A stretch of 64,000 bases of DNA from Mytilus edulis (GCF_963676685.1 NC_092357.1:69406971-69470970), one strand, 5' to 3'; shown: positions 23,360 to 35,681, counted from the first letter of the stretch. Notes: a model not told the origin generated them from the letters alone. Numbers and translations: made by a program.

Positions 23360-24690
23360 GTAGTCGAAATTCTAATCATGATTATGAAAGGTGAACAAAG
23401 TATATGTTATTGAAAAAAAGAACTTACATTTATTCAAAAGGTAAAATCAATTGTTAAAATACTTGAATTGATTTAAAGGTAATGGTCTACTATGTCATAC
23501 ATGTAGTCAAAAACCGGTAAGGAATATTGAGCCGGTGAATTGGATCGTTTTAAAGGGGAACTAGCTACGAGATTTTGTCAAAATAGACTTCAACCATTGA
23601 GAATGAGTTAATTACTTGCAAGTGAATAATTTGATCTCATATAATCCGTATTCATTTCAACACAAATTTTACCTCTTAGCTAGAGCTGGATAACACCAGA
23701 ATTGTATGTGTAAAGTTATTCAAAGGAAAAGAATGTCAACATTGAAATTATTACAACAATAATACATCATTTGATTGACTGATTAGATCTACAAAAAAAT
23801 CATTCTTATACAGATAAAAACATATATTTTAAATCTAAAATATGAAATTAAACAGACTAGAAAAATCCAATAGCACGAGTTCGCTGAATCTATTTATATC
23901 TTAATTTATGTTTACATCGCGTATATGGTCATTAGTTGACTTTAGAGGTCAACGTAATAGTTAATTATATGATGTGTAGAATAAAATACACACAAGACTT
24001 AACTTTTTGATTTTCCGCTGTGCATGAACTGATTTTGTGTCATGAGCATATTGCATATCCTTTGGGTTTTTTTCTATTCGTTTATAAAGGCAGAATGTAC
24101 TTTGAACTATATTGTACGTGATCTTGTATGTCACAGAATTTAGTTTTTTATTATTTCAACCAGAAAGTTACATAAATAAGACTGCCCGAGAAACTTCAGA
24201 AATTTTGATTAACTAGTAAATAATGTTCCAATTCTTGACTGTCAGTAATTCCATCAATTGTTATACCTTTTCATATGGAAATCGTTTTGGTATTTGCATA
24301 ATGTTATAATAATTTTAGATCTCGTACTGAATATTTCTATTTAATTCATTCTACAAAAGTGTAAATTCAGATCATGAGACACTGTCTAGCCATATGTTTA
24401 TTGCTAAAAACCGCATCCTATTTTTTATGTCACAATTTGTCATTCCATTGCATTCTTATTGACATGTTATAAATTATTCTATTCATATTTCGAATATTTT
24501 TATTTTTGCAAAAAAGGAAATAATTGGGAGCGTTTTCAATGACATAAACATTTCATAAATAATCGCAGGTAAAAAAAATTTTTGGTTAATTTTTAAACTA
24601 AATCACAAAGTAACAACTTATAGTGCAAGAAATAAAATTTGTAATGAAATTTTTTTAAATTTTGCAGAAATGTTTGTACTCTCGATCCAC
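23360..24690. other. No gene seen
   Basis: AT-rich, no usable open frames, no repeat recognised apart from the family D copy that begins at its right edge. Confidence 0.6.
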
Positions 24691-24694
24691 CTTA

Positions 24695-24845
24695 ATATGT
24701 TAATATGTTGTGTCGTGTGTACTATTGTTTTTCTGTCTGTCTTTTTCATTTTTAGCCATGGCGTTGTCAGTTTGTTTTGGATTTATGAGTTTGACTATCC
24801 CTTTGGTATCTTTCGTCCCTCTTTTAATAATTGTATTCATATTTC
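24695..24845 (+). repeat. Dispersed repeat D (GCCATGGCGTTGTCAGTTTG)
   Basis: Carries GCCATGGCGTTGTCAGTTTG, then ATTTATGAGTTTGACTATCC and GGTATCTTTCGTCCCTC. Related pieces occur at 3110-3190, 6105-6240 (inverted) and 42885-43035 (inverted). Confidence 0.8.
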
Positions 24846-25669
24846 AAATAAACGTGTTATTGTTAAATTTTCCAAAAGATATAACCATTTGTACAATGCA
24901 TTAAATGAGGACATTTTGTTATTGTGTTGAGTTTTCTGCATAGATATTTCTTCGTTATTGCAAGAATTATCAATACAGTGTAAATATGCCTGAGAAACTA
25001 ATAATGAAATTAGTTCCCAGCTATAAAGCAGTCTGTCTAATTTCTGCGCCATATGACTTCTAATAATTATATTATATTATATATATAGGAACAGGGAGAA
25101 GGTTATAAAAACGATATAGTTATTTTAAGTTTTTTTTCCAGGCAATTATTCATTAGCATTGTTGTGTAATATATCATTACTCACTCATATCATATAATAA
25201 AAAATTATATAACTGGGTCACTGTACCTGTAAAACTATATCATTTGTATATGTATAGCTTTATTTATGCCTTTTTTAATAGAATCTGCAATTGTTTTAAA
25301 TAATCTTGTAATTATTGTATATAAATTTAATGTAATTATTTAGCTCATCTTTTGGCGCTGTAATAAGCAATACAAACTAGTGTTATTTTTCATATCAAAG
25401 AACTGTATGCATTATTTTACAAAATTTAATGACAAAAAATCAATAGCTCATTAAAGATACCAGACTGATGATTTTGTAAGCACGATAGTTTCATTTTCAG
25501 AATATTCATCAGAGACTCTCGAAACAAACAAAAAGTTAAAAGGTTACATAAGTTACGAAATTGAATATCATTGAGAACCTAAAATGTCATAAGTGTATGG
25601 GTACCTTTTCATGTTTAAGTGTGAATGTATTGGAAGAATATGTCGTTTGTTTATTTGTTACTTTACTTA

Positions 25670-26588
25670 CAGTGACTTGACTGTTAGTGTTGCTATTTAC
25701 CAATTGCAACTCATTCAAATTTTGACCCAATTGCAATTTGTTTTATTAAATCAAATTGTTCAACTGGTCAAAAATTTGAACAAACTGTTCAGCCAAAACA
25801 TGCAAAATGTGAAAGTGCAAATGATAAAATAAATCATACTTACAATCCTATAAGTCTGTAACTCCACTGTATTTATGTATTTCCTAAATCAGTCTATCAA
25901 TCTGTATAGTTATATTATTGCCATTACCATACTAAAGTTGAACTGTTTTATTTTGAATTGCTATTAAAATGTCAAAACTAAGCTTTTATAGAGTTTTTCT
26001 TTCGAAAAGTATTCTATATTTATAAGAATCACACACTATGTGAATAAAAACATTTCATATTCAGTAAAATATTTGAAATTGCAATATGTTTGTAGGAAGG
26101 GGAGATAATCGCTTTTTGGTTTCAAAAAGTCTTTATTCAAAAGAATAGTATTTTAGGTTATCTCCCCAAAGAAGCATATTGTTATTTCATACATATTTTA
26201 CTGAATATGAAATGTTTTTATTCACATAATGTGTGATACTTATAAATATAGAATACTTTTCGAAAGAAAAACTCTATAAAAGCTTAGTTTTGACATTTTT
26301 ATAGCAATTCAAAATAAAACAGTTCACCTTCAGTATGGTAATGGCTGTAATATAACTATACAGATTGATAGACTGATTTAGGAATTACATCAATACAGTG
26401 GAGTTACAGACTTGTAGGATTGTAAGTATGATTTATTTTATCACTTTGCACTTTCACATTTTGGCTGAACAGTTTGTTCAAATTTTTGACCAGTTGAACA
26501 ATTTGATTTAATAAAACAAATTGCAATTGGGTCAAAATTTTGAATGAGTTGCAATTGGTGAATAGCAACACTAACAGTCAAGTCACTG
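25670..26588. mobile_element. 919-bp near-perfect palindrome with CAGTGACTTGACTG ends, TA flanks
   Basis: The ends CAGTGACTTGACTGTTAG and CTAACAGTCAAGTCACTG are flanked by TA on both sides. Arms of about 440 bp are inverted copies throughout, around a short centre near 26120 (AGGGGAGATAATCGC / GGTTATCTCCCC). TA flanks and CAGTG termini suggest a Tc1/mariner-related non-autonomous element. Its right end lies about 45 bp from the 3' end of a LINE. Confidence 0.88.
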
Positions 26589-26631
26589 TAGGTTACTTAG
26601 TTTTACTTAGGTTCTTTTACTGATGCAGGAA

Positions 26632-28790
26632 CTAAAGTTCTTCTTCATCAGTCTCTATATCTAAATCTTCTCCACTTCCGGTGATTGTTGATGTATAGTC
26701 TTCGTACATCCTTGTTTGGTTCTTCCAATATTTGTCTAGTCTATTCTTAAATGTATTTGTGGTTGATGATGTCACTATAATTTCGGGTAGTGTATTCCAT
26801 GTTCTCATCACTCGTAGAGCAAAGGCATTCCTCCTAAATTCTGTTCTTGCTCTTTTTGGAAATATTTTCAGACTGTTGCCGCTTATCCCTGTTCGTGTAG
26901 TCATATCCTTCCATAATTTAACAAAATGTGCCGCCTCTTTGTCATATTTTTCGTTCAGTATTTTATATAATTCAATCATGTCACCTCGGACACGTCTAAA
27001 ATTTAGGTATGGTAGTTTCAATTTTTGCAGTCTCTTTGAGTATGTTAAATTATTTAATCCTGGTAGTTGTTTAGTTGCCCGGTGCTGCACATTCTCAATC
27101 ATGTCAATATATTTTATTTTATATGAATGCCATACTGAGCTTGCAAACTCTAAATGTGTTCTTACGAGTGTCTTGTATAGTGGTACAAAGGTATCTATAT
27201 CTAAACATTGAAAATTCCATCTCAGTAGTGCAAACATGGGAATTTGCTTTATAAACTTTCTCATTTATATATTTTTCGAAATTTAATTTAGAGTCAATAA
27301 TTACTCCAATGTCTTTTTCTTCAGTAACTTTTTGTAATATATATTTTCGATTTCAGTGTATATTTTGAACCTGGTTCCAGTCCCGGTTTTCCTATGTGGA
27401 CATGTTTGCACTTCGGAATCAACCAGGATTATAAAAAGTAGAGGTCCAAGCATAGATCCTTGAGGGATATCTGAAGTTACTTTTGACGATGATGATGATG
27501 TTTTATTGTTTATTGAAACCTGTTGTATTCTGTCACTTAGAAAACTATCGACCCAATTCAGAACTGAAAGTTCTGTGCCATCTGCTCTGAGTTTGTTCAT
27601 TAGTCTTTTGTGCGGAACAGTGTCGAATGCTTTCATATAGTCCATGTAAATAACACCAATAGATTTCCCATTATCAAGGGCTTCTGGTCATTTGTCCAAT
27701 ATATTTAAAAGTTGAAGAGATGTAATGTCATATTGACGATCAGTAAAGAATTTGTTGATTTTCATATGTTTGACAATATGTTCACGTACCAATTTTTCCA
27801 TTACTTTGCACACCACTGAGGTTAAGCTGACAGGTCTATAGTTACCAGCAATACATTTTTTCCCTTCTTGAAAATAGCGCTAATTTGTGCTTCTTTCCAT
27901 CTACTTGGAACAGTACTGTTCCTTATTGATTGGTTTAATATTATGCATAATGGTGTTGATATTGATTCTGCTAACTCTTTGGGTATTCTTTGGTGTATTC
28001 TATCTGGTCCCGGAGATTTTTCAACCTTCAGTCTCTTAAGTATCTTAGCTTTTTCTTCCTTATTTATATTCATTTGTAGCATTTTATTTTTAAGTGTTTT
28101 TTATTGGTAAGGTAGGTTCTTCTCCTTCTTCTTCTTTTGTGAAGACCCTGTTGAAAAACGTTGCTAAAATTTCAGCCTTTTCTTTGTCGTCAGTGGTCTT
28201 TCTAGACGTTTCGTCGTTTTGGTCTGTTAATAGTTCACCTATTCCTGATCTTGTTTTAGACTTGGACTTTATGTATTTACATAGTACCTTTAATTTTTTT
28301 CTTAGCATTTGTTTACAGTTTCTTTTCGTGTTCCCTTTTCAGTTTCTTTGTAATCGTCTTTACCTGATTTCGTACTTTATTGTATTTCAATCTTATACTT
28401 TAATCTTTAGTAGCAATAGATTTCCTACACAGAGAGTTTATTTCTTTATTTTCTCTAAAGTTTTTTTGTCCATATAAAACTCACTCTTTAAGTCGAGGTT
28501 TTTATTTTCTTGACAGGGATATAACGCTTCTCCATCTCTAATAATTCCTTATGAAATTTTCCCCAATTTTTATCTATATGATCACCTTAATTTAATAGCA
28601 CTTCCCAATTTGTCTCCAATATTTTCATTGTCAAAATCTGGATAGTTACCTCTATCGTAGCATATTTTTGTTCTATTGACAATTTTCAATTTTGTGTAAC
28701 AGTTATATTGAATAATATTTGTAACTTTTCTTCCCTCTGAAATTTTTGAACTGCGTATCACCGGAAGTGACGTAGGTTGTATTCCCACAT
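26632..28790 (-). pseudogene. LINE (non-LTR retrotransposon) RT remnant, 5' truncated
   Basis: Reading from 28790 down: endonuclease tail (RTKICYDRGNYPDF), linker, RT fingers (KSPGPDRIHQRIPKELAE, ILNQSIRNSTVPSRWKEAQI), palm (DYMKAFDTVPHKRL, SDIPQGSMLGPLLFI), and a long intact C-terminal frame of 210 codons (26632-27264) with RTHLEFASSVWHSY and RGDMIELYKILN. The FADD catalytic segment is deleted between GPLLFI and the thumb (near 27415), and stops break the frame elsewhere. Jockey/CR1-type by sequence style. The 5' end is cut where a SINE-like repeat begins. Confidence 0.9.
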
Positions 28791-28815
28791 ATTTGTTTTT
28801 CGTTCATTTTTTGTA

Positions 28816-29012
28816 CAAAAATTAGGCCGTTAGTATTCTCGTTTAAAGTGTTTTACATTGTCATTTAGGTGCCTTTTATAGCTGACTATGTGGTATGGGC
28901 TTTGCAATTTAAAAGCCGTTCGGTGACCTATAGTTGTTAATTTCTGTGTCAGTTTTGTCCTTCATGGAGAGTTGTCTCATTAGCAATCATACCACATATT
29001 CTTTTTTTATAA
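28816..29012 (-). repeat. SINE-like repeat A (inverted)
   Basis: Inverted copy of the GATGTGGTATGATTGCCAAT family: TTGTCTCATTAGCAATCATA and GCTGACTATGTGGTATGGGC are present. Abuts the truncated 5' end of the LINE. Confidence 0.88.
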
Positions 29013-29631
29013 ACACAACATGCACAAATTAAAAAAAAAAGATTTGACAACTTTGATTTAATTTACGTGATAGCTAATGTCTCATCTATTGTATGTTTTT
29101 TCTGATATTGTTATATCATAATAATGTATAAAAATAAGACAAATGCTTACCTTTTCTTTGTTATCTATATCCTTTGGAGTAGAAATTTCCCAAAAAAGCT
29201 CGAATATTTAATGATTATGTGCCCATATAAAACACTCTGTTTTTCGTATCAACCTATTAAACAAACTTCCTGAATATCATTCAACATTTGTACAATGCAA
29301 ATAATGTTAACAAACCTTTTCAAATAAAGAGAAATCATACGAATGGGAATACTTCCGTTAAGACACATACATATTATCGACGAGTGAATTTAGTGGACTT
29401 CTTTTACTAAATAATTACTCAATGAACTGTAACATCGCCTTCAAATATGTTGAATGTTAATCAAAACTCCTTTGTTGATATACATTGCATTTTTATATTT
29501 TCTATTCTATAATCCTTGTTAAAACAATAATCTGAATAGAATAACATGTCACATATTTGCACTGCTACTTTGTTTTTTGCTGAATCTTTTCCAATTTATA
29601 CAAATACCTAATCAATACACAACTGTACGAT

Positions 29632-29816
29632 AATTGGCCGTTTCCGAATCTAATGCATCATGGGTAATTTCATTGTTCGTACCCCCAAAATGAAAATAAC
29701 GTCACGTCATTGGTTAAATTTCCATTGTTTATGGCATTTTTAACCAACCAGGATGTTTTGGTGTACACTTTTGAAAATATTACCCAGGATGCATTAGATT
29801 CTGAAACGGATAATTG
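29632..29816. mobile_element. MITE copy 3 (same family as 5238-5422)
   Basis: 185 bp with TAATTGGCCGTTTCCGAATC and GATTCTGAAACGGATAATTG ends; the interior is closely similar to copies 1 and 2. Confidence 0.9.
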
Positions 29817-30474
29817 ATCAAAACAAAACTGTTTGATACCTTAGCTGACTAATTTTAATGGTACGCACAATGACATGGTTTAATTTAACTGACTATTACT
29901 GTGCGTATTATAGTGTCTTTGCTCGTTCAGTAATGTCTACTGGGATAAAGTGGGGAGGGGGGAGTGAGATCCAAGAAAAAACATGTTGACCCCGCCTGTC
30001 CAAAGTCAGTAGCCTCTGGCAATTTGCAATTCTTGTATTTTTTCTAATTTTAGTTTCTTTTAAATATGTCAGAGTTTAGTATGATTGCCATTATCACTGA
30101 ACTAGTATGCATTTTTATTTCGAGACCAGCCGAAGCACACCTCCAACTGTGAGAATTTCTCGCTGCATTCATGACAAATTTGTTGCTTTGGGCTGGTATC
30201 TACTCTATGGTCGAGTTGATGTCTTTTTGACACATTCCCCATGTCCATTCTCAATTCTATTTGCAATTTAACTGAACCGAACAACTTTAAATTTGAATTA
30301 CATAGAACAGTCATATTGCTGAACAGTACTGCTTTTTATGGAATAAAACAATTATGGTAAGAATCCTTTCCCAGAGGGTAACGGTGGAAACCTGAATATC
30401 AGTTAATATTTAAATCTGTTTTCTTTAATTTTCTTATTTTTTTTAATGAAAGACATATAACGTTTATGTATCTT

Positions 30475-30735
30475 TTTTGACATTAAATATAGATTATCGG
30501 ATTCTCCCGGATGCAGATGTCATAACTAATGTAAGGGGTGTTATTTGACGTTATATATAGACTATCGGATTCTCCCGGATGCTTATTCCATAACTTATAT
30601 AAAGGATATTTTTGACATTATATATAGATTATCGGATTATTCCGGATGCAGTTGTCATTACTTATATAACATGTTAAAGAGATGTTATTTTACGTTATAT
30701 ATATAGATTATCGGATTTTCCTGGATGCAGTTGTA
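30475..30735. repeat. Tandem repeat, about 65-75 bp, four units
   Basis: Four units share TATATATAGATTATCGGATT and CTCCCGGATGCAGTTGTCAT with variable spacers. No coding. Confidence 0.9.
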
Positions 30736-31096
30736 ACTTAACTGACTTCATTAATTTATGGGGTTTTTTTGCGGAAAAATATAGCTATTTGTTATTTGAC
30801 TATTAATCGGTCTGTTTATCTCTCTTTGTTTGTCAACAATCAATGCTATATATTTGCGAACTTGTAATTTATTGACAAAAGAGAAGGTCGGGTAAGGGCC
30901 GATTTTGGCCTCAAATTTCAGGTTCATCTAACGAAAGATTTTGGACACTTTTTAAACACTTAAATGTCTATTTCAATTGATTCAATTCATTGATGTGAAA
31001 GATTTTGACTGATTTAGTCATTAAAAACGCTCCGATTCAAGCTATGAAAAATATGCCAAAAAACGTCACTTTTCAGATGTTTTTTTTGTCAAAAAC

Positions 31097-31206
31097 GAAA
31101 GTGGCCGCATCCGTGTTCATCCTCAACCTTTATATATGTTTATGTTATCATGAAATACAACTTTAACATTTCAATATTATTAATGAACACGAATGCGGCC
31201 ACTTTC
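31097..31206. repeat. 24-bp inverted repeat (GAAAGTGGCCGCAT) with 62-bp loop
   Basis: GAAAGTGGCCGCATCCGTGT at 31097 pairs with ATGAACACGAATGCGGCCAC at 31183, one mismatch in 24. A perfect 10-bp hairpin TTTAAGACGG-ACA-CCGTCTTAAA follows at 31208-31230. Confidence 0.85.
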
Positions 31207-31606
31207 ATTTAAGACGGACACCGTCTTAAATTTAAATAAAATGCTAAAAGTGAGAAGATTTTAGTAATTTAACATAACTTAATGTTGCTAGTCCCCGATA
31301 AATGTGCATTGTATTGTCAAAAACAGCCCATATATATGTAGCAGAAGCATTCTTCTTTCCAGTAAATAGCTAAAAGATTACATTTCACAATTTTTTAAAA
31401 CTGCTATATTTTGGGGCCAAAAAGGGGTCTTACTGAACCTACTCCTTTATAAAATATCCTTCAAATGGAAAAACCAGGTAAGTGTTTCGAGGCCCATGAC
31501 CATTACCAAAAACAAAACCATTGTATCATATACAAAAAAAATCATGAGTTTGTACTAGTACATGTAATACTATCGTAGCGTTGACTTTTTTGTCATTGTT
31601 TGTAGA

Positions 31607-31642
31607 ACAAACAGAAGCAACAGTAGTATATCGCTGTTCAAT
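31607..31642 (-). repeat. Isolated unit of the 52-bp minisatellite
   Basis: CAACAGTAGTATATCGCTGT followed by TCAA is one unit of the array at 18365-18834, here alone. Confidence 0.7.
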
Positions 31643-32221
31643 CGACTAAGCGAGCAAAACTGTGTTACACACTGTAACGGAGAAATACACATTTTTTAAA
31701 CTATAAGAGGAAATAAAAACACCGAACTGCAACATAAATAATAGCCAACATACACATACATGTATGTAGAAATGGACTATTTGATAACAACTTCCTTATT
31801 CCTAGGTACATAACATTTATATAAAATCCCTGTTTTTAACAGTCTCACTTGACCAGTGAAAACATCAAATGAGTTGATAAAACTCCCATAGTTTAGCACA
31901 ATTAGGTAATAACAGAGCGTCATGTACGTGTTTGCCGATTTAGATAGAACGAAGGATTTTCTGTTATAAAAAAGTCTGAGTACATTTTGTTGTTGTTATA
32001 AAACTCAATTATTTCAAAATTATTATTTAAAACATATTCGACTTATTGGCTATATTTAAAGAACAGAATAATGGTCAAGCTTGATAGTACAAAGTTGGGA
32101 AATATATTCATTTTCCAACGGCCAGGAAACATGTTTAGGTGCTATTTCTAACCATCATCTCTTTCATCTGCATTGATGATTGTTCAAAAGCAAGGTTCAA
32201 ACTATTGACAAGGAATAAGTA

Positions 32222-32375
32222 AAACGAAGTATTCTGCAGGATAAGTAATTTATTAACTCCTTTCTGGTTTTATATCCACTTTGTCCATGTTATGAAGTAG
32301 AACGAAGTATTCTGCAGGCTAAGTAATTTATTAACTCCTTTCTGGTTTTATATCCACTTTGTTCATGTTATGAAG
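32222..32375. repeat. 76-bp direct tandem duplication in 3' flank of VWA gene
   Basis: Two near-identical copies of a 76-bp block starting AACGAAGTATTCTGCAGG and ending CATGTTATGAAGTAG lie side by side. The paralogous locus at 59.4 kb has one. The duplication is immediately 3' of the stop codon on the minus strand. Confidence 0.88.
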
Positions 32376-32384
32376 TAGAATCAT
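32368..32384 (-). CDS. Terminal exon of VWA gene (DDSTS, stop TAA)
   Basis: This tiny coding part follows the acceptor ttttgcag. Joined in phase 1 to the VWA exon it gives ...DAFCP-DDSTS and stops at TAA. Support comes from the paralogous exon at 59502-59518, which keeps the acceptor and gives DDLPS before TGA in the same frame. The following 3' flank is also conserved between the two loci. No CUB or other exon was found between this exon and the VWA exon. Confidence 0.55.
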
Positions 32385-32422
32385 CTGCAAAAGAGTCATA
32401 CATTGAAATTAAAATGAATATA

Positions 32423-32630
32423 CTGTGGATTCATTAAAATTCGTTGGATACCAATTTTCGTGGATTTTATTGGTACAGGATTACCACGAATTTATAAGTT
32501 CAACGAATTAAATATTTTCTAAGGGAATGTATGCATACTTTGCCAAATCCAGGAAATTAAACACACAAGAATATGCAATTATTTCTCAAACCATGAAAAT
32601 TGGTACCCACGAAAATAAACGAATCCACAG
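32423..32630. mobile_element. MITE with CTGTGGATTC terminal inverted repeats, TA target site
   Basis: The ends CTGTGGATTCATT and AACGAATCCACAG are inverted repeats, extended by matching inner stretches (TACCAATTTTCGTGG / CATGAAAATTGGTAC). TA flanks both sides. The paralogous site near 59555 has TGAATATTATTCAT with no insertion, which supports a 208-bp insertion with TA duplication, as in Tc1/mariner-type elements. Confidence 0.88.
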
Positions 32631-32872
32631 TAATTCATAAAAATTAATAATTTATAACATTAATTCGTGATCATAACAATCGATACTCCATTACAGAATA
32701 GCATTTAAATAGTTATATCTAATAAGTTTAATGGATAGTGAATTAGACGGTGTAGCTATAACACTTATCATTTTAATAATTATAAATAATTTCTAAATAC
32801 CATTATCCAATTATATATTTTTGTCATTGTTTGCTTTTTAAAATAATTGTTTGTAATTTCGTATATTTATAA

Positions 32873-33080
32873 AACAAGATGAGATATGATTGCCAATGAG
32901 ACAATTTTCCACCAAAAAAAAAATAATACAAATGACACAGAAATTAACAACTATAGGTCACCGTAAGTCCTTCAACAAAGAACACAAACTGCATAGTCAG
33001 CTTTAAATGGGCCCCGAAATGACCAATAGAAGACAATTCAAACTAGAAAACTAACAGCCTCATTTTTGTACAAAACATAA
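32873..33080 (+). repeat. SINE-like repeat A
   Basis: ATGATTGCCAATGAGACAAT, AACTATAGGTCACCGTAAGT, TGCATAGTCAGCTTTAAATG and GGGCCCCGAAATGACC in order. Confidence 0.88.
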
Positions 33081-33181
33081 AATATAATAAAATATGTAAC
33101 ATATCAACAAATAACCTGGTTTTCTTTTAATCACATTCAACGTTACAGTTGCAATCCTTTTCGTCTTTAAAACATTACCGC

Positions 33182-33560
33182 ACCCCCGGTAAATGATCAC
33201 GTTGCGATTGGTTAAACGCAGTCACATGGTGGTCCCCTATGGATGCGTAGGGGTTATTAGATTTAATAGGGAGTTCATGACGTCACGTATAATGTTAATG
33301 ATGACGTCATCTATTAATTGTGTTGTGTTTCATTGTTCATGTTTTCTACAAGACGCAGCAGATAAAGTCCAGCGTGCGATAACTTTGTTACTAAATTATA
33401 ATCCTGGTACCTTTGATAACTATTTGTTATACGGTTAACTTCTGACCCCGTAATGACCAAAGAGGGTGGATAAAATCTATGAGATTCGGCCTCCAGCCTC
33501 TTCTATGGATTTTACTAACCCTCTATGAATCCGTAGGGGGTCAGTAGCGAACAATATAAC
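33182..33560. other. Non-coding stretch with two CRE palindromes and a duplicated 27-bp motif
   Basis: CCCCTATGGATGCGTAGGGG at 33234 recurs as CCCTCTATGAATCCGTAGGG at 33517. TGACGTCA occurs at 33278-33285 and 33302-33309. A repeat B tail (AATTATAATCCTGGTACCTT) sits at 33394-33424. An 81-codon frame here is not recognised. Confidence 0.5.
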
Positions 33561-33711
33561 TTATAGTACATTTGTACTTTATGACTCTATCTTTCCTTAC
33601 AAAAAAGGACACAAATCATTTGCCATAACACTGACATCTGGCTTACAAATTATATTTTGGTAGCAGATAGCAAATCGACGAATACAGACATATCTTATCC
33701 GCAATAAAAAA

Positions 33712-33815
33712 AAACAACAGAAAAACCGAAAGTCCCTAATCAAATGGCAAATTCAAAAGACAAAACACATCAAATGAATGAACAACAACTGTCATATTCC
33801 TGACTTGAAACAGGC
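33712..33815 (-). repeat. Dispersed repeat C (inverted)
   Basis: GAAAGTCCCTAATCAAATGG and ACACATCAAATGAATGAACA match the family C core, followed by the CTGACTTGAAACAGGCATTT tail. Confidence 0.75.
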
Positions 33816-35111
33816 ATTTTTAAAGGTAGAAAATGGTGGATTGAACTTGGTGTTTTAGCGATAAACCTGTCACTTGTATGACAGTCACATAATTCCGTTA
33901 TATTTACAATAATGTTTGAACAAAACAGACGCAATACATAAAATAGTCAAAATATGGTACAGAAGTCATCACTGTGTTACTATCTCAAAACAAACAATCA
34001 TTCCCAAAAAAACACACAAAAGCATCTATCAAATTAAAAAAAACAAATGTATTGCTTCGCGTGTAAACTGATGAAAATCGTCACATTCGTATGATTAGCG
34101 ACGAAAATTGTATGGCGCAATCATCGTATCCATGACTCTTTGGGAAAGGATATATGTAAGCTGATCCCATATGTTATCCCTCCGTATTAAATAAAATCTT
34201 GAATTAGAATTATCCTTTCCTCTTATATTTGTTTAACTTAATTGTCTAATTTACAATCTAATTCCATTTTTTCCCCCTCAATTTCATTATGTTTTTATTT
34301 CAATTAGTACTTACTCAAATATACCAACTGCACTGCAGTAGATGCGTATAAAGTTTCAGCATTGATGCCGGAGACAAATTTATATACAAAAAAAAAACTT
34401 CATCACAAACGTTGAAATGGGACTTAAAAAAGAAAATACTAGTACGTGAAAAGACAACCTCAGACAAGGAACTCACAAGCTAACGTTGTTCGTGCTTTTA
34501 TTTTCGTTTTTTGTTTTTGTTTTTTTCTTTAAGTTTTTTTTGAATTCAGCAATACATTGCACGCTGCTAACAATTTGGCAATTTATAAAAACAATACAGC
34601 AATTCATATTGACTATCAATTTTACTTTCTTCTCTGTTGCCAACTTTGTTTGTATTTATATGTGACTGCTGACATACAGATTAGTCTGACAACTAGTTAC
34701 AATAGCTTAGCGAATAATAGATTAAGAAAACTTGTTGAAACTAAGAAAAAATCGTTATAAAAAAGATAGATAAACATACCCTTTTTATCGTGGTATTTGG
34801 ATATTGAAAACCAATTTGTAACAGTAAGGAGTCAACGTTTATTTTACAGACACAGGTGTTTTTTTTAATCTTCATTAATGTTTACGTTGAAATTTCATTT
34901 TGAAAATCACCAAATGAACTTTCGTAAGGTGGCTCGGGTGTCTTACATTTTATCTTAAATTATATGGTGTAATTTTTCTTTTTAACACAATTAATTGAAT
35001 TTTCTATACACAATTTATACACAATCTGATAATTTTACACAACCTGTAGCGTGAACAAAAGTCCCGATGAAAACCGGGTTTTAAAAACAATGAACAATAA
35101 CTTATGATTAC

Positions 35112-35681
35112 CTGGACAAAATGCATCCAAGACCCGGTCACTCAAAACAGACAATTCATCAAAACTTTGAACATTAAAGCTGTTTTCTCTTGAAGGTTCT
35201 GAAGCTATTCCATCAAGCTCCCTTGTATCTCGCAATCCAATACCAATAGCATATATATGGATACCAGCATCCCTAGACTTCCCTGCCTCTGGAATGGTCC
35301 TTCTGGAATTAATATTCGATACACCATCAGTCAGAATCAAACAAATGTCTGGAACACCTAGACGGTCGCCATTTGCAACAGAAAACATTTCTTCTCTCAT
35401 TCTTTGTAAACTATCGGCTGTGTTTGTGCTGCCATAACGATAAGGAATATTATCGATTGCGTCAAGTATTTCTTGGGAGGTAGAGAAGCTGTTTAGGTAG
35501 AATTCCACTATAACAGCTGTACTGTATGACAATATACCAACACGTACATTACCGGAATCAAGGTCGGCATTTCTGAGAAAATCTTTGCAGAAATCTTTCA
35601 TTTTATCGAAGTTAGCACTTCCTACACTGGTCGAAGAATCAAGTATGATGACCATATCTACTTTAGCTAATGCACATCCTC
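35112..35681 (-). CDS. VWA domain exon of a small secreted protein
   Basis: This 570-bp exon runs from phase 1 to phase 1 and encodes a complete von Willebrand factor type A domain. The MIDAS metal-binding site is intact: DSSTS after the first strand, the STNTADSL threonine, and the LTDG aspartate. Cysteines flank the domain (GGCALAK at the start, DAFCP at the end), as in matrilin and collagen VI type A domains. With the signal-peptide exon (36632-36695) and terminal exon (32368-32384) the coding length is 651 bp, or 216 residues. VWA domains bind proteins through the chelated metal, and mussels use secreted VWA proteins in matrix and byssal thread. The exact role here is not known. The acceptor side lies inside a short tandem repeat. 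Confidence 0.88.

Larger units (their letters stand above)
32030..32880. repeat. Segmental paralogue of 59270-59815 (gene 3' ends)
   Basis: Matching landmarks in the same order include AACATATTCGA, TGATGATTGTTC, AACGAAGTATTCTGCAG, TCATCTGCAAAA, CGATACTCCAT, GGATAGTGAATTAGACGGTG and TTTGTAATTTCG. Divergence is substantial, so the duplication is old. This copy has gained a 76-bp internal direct duplication and a 208-bp MITE. Confidence 0.82.

Noticed and set aside
26732..27211. 159-codon plus-strand frame
   Set aside because: Antisense shadow of the LINE RT C-terminal frame at 26632-27264.
28094..28477. 127-codon plus-strand frame
   Set aside because: Antisense to the LINE linker region.
30102..30314. 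70-codon minus-strand frame
   Set aside because: Includes ATGGGGAATGTG-type text related to the dispersed GGAAATGGGGAATGTGTC family; no domain.
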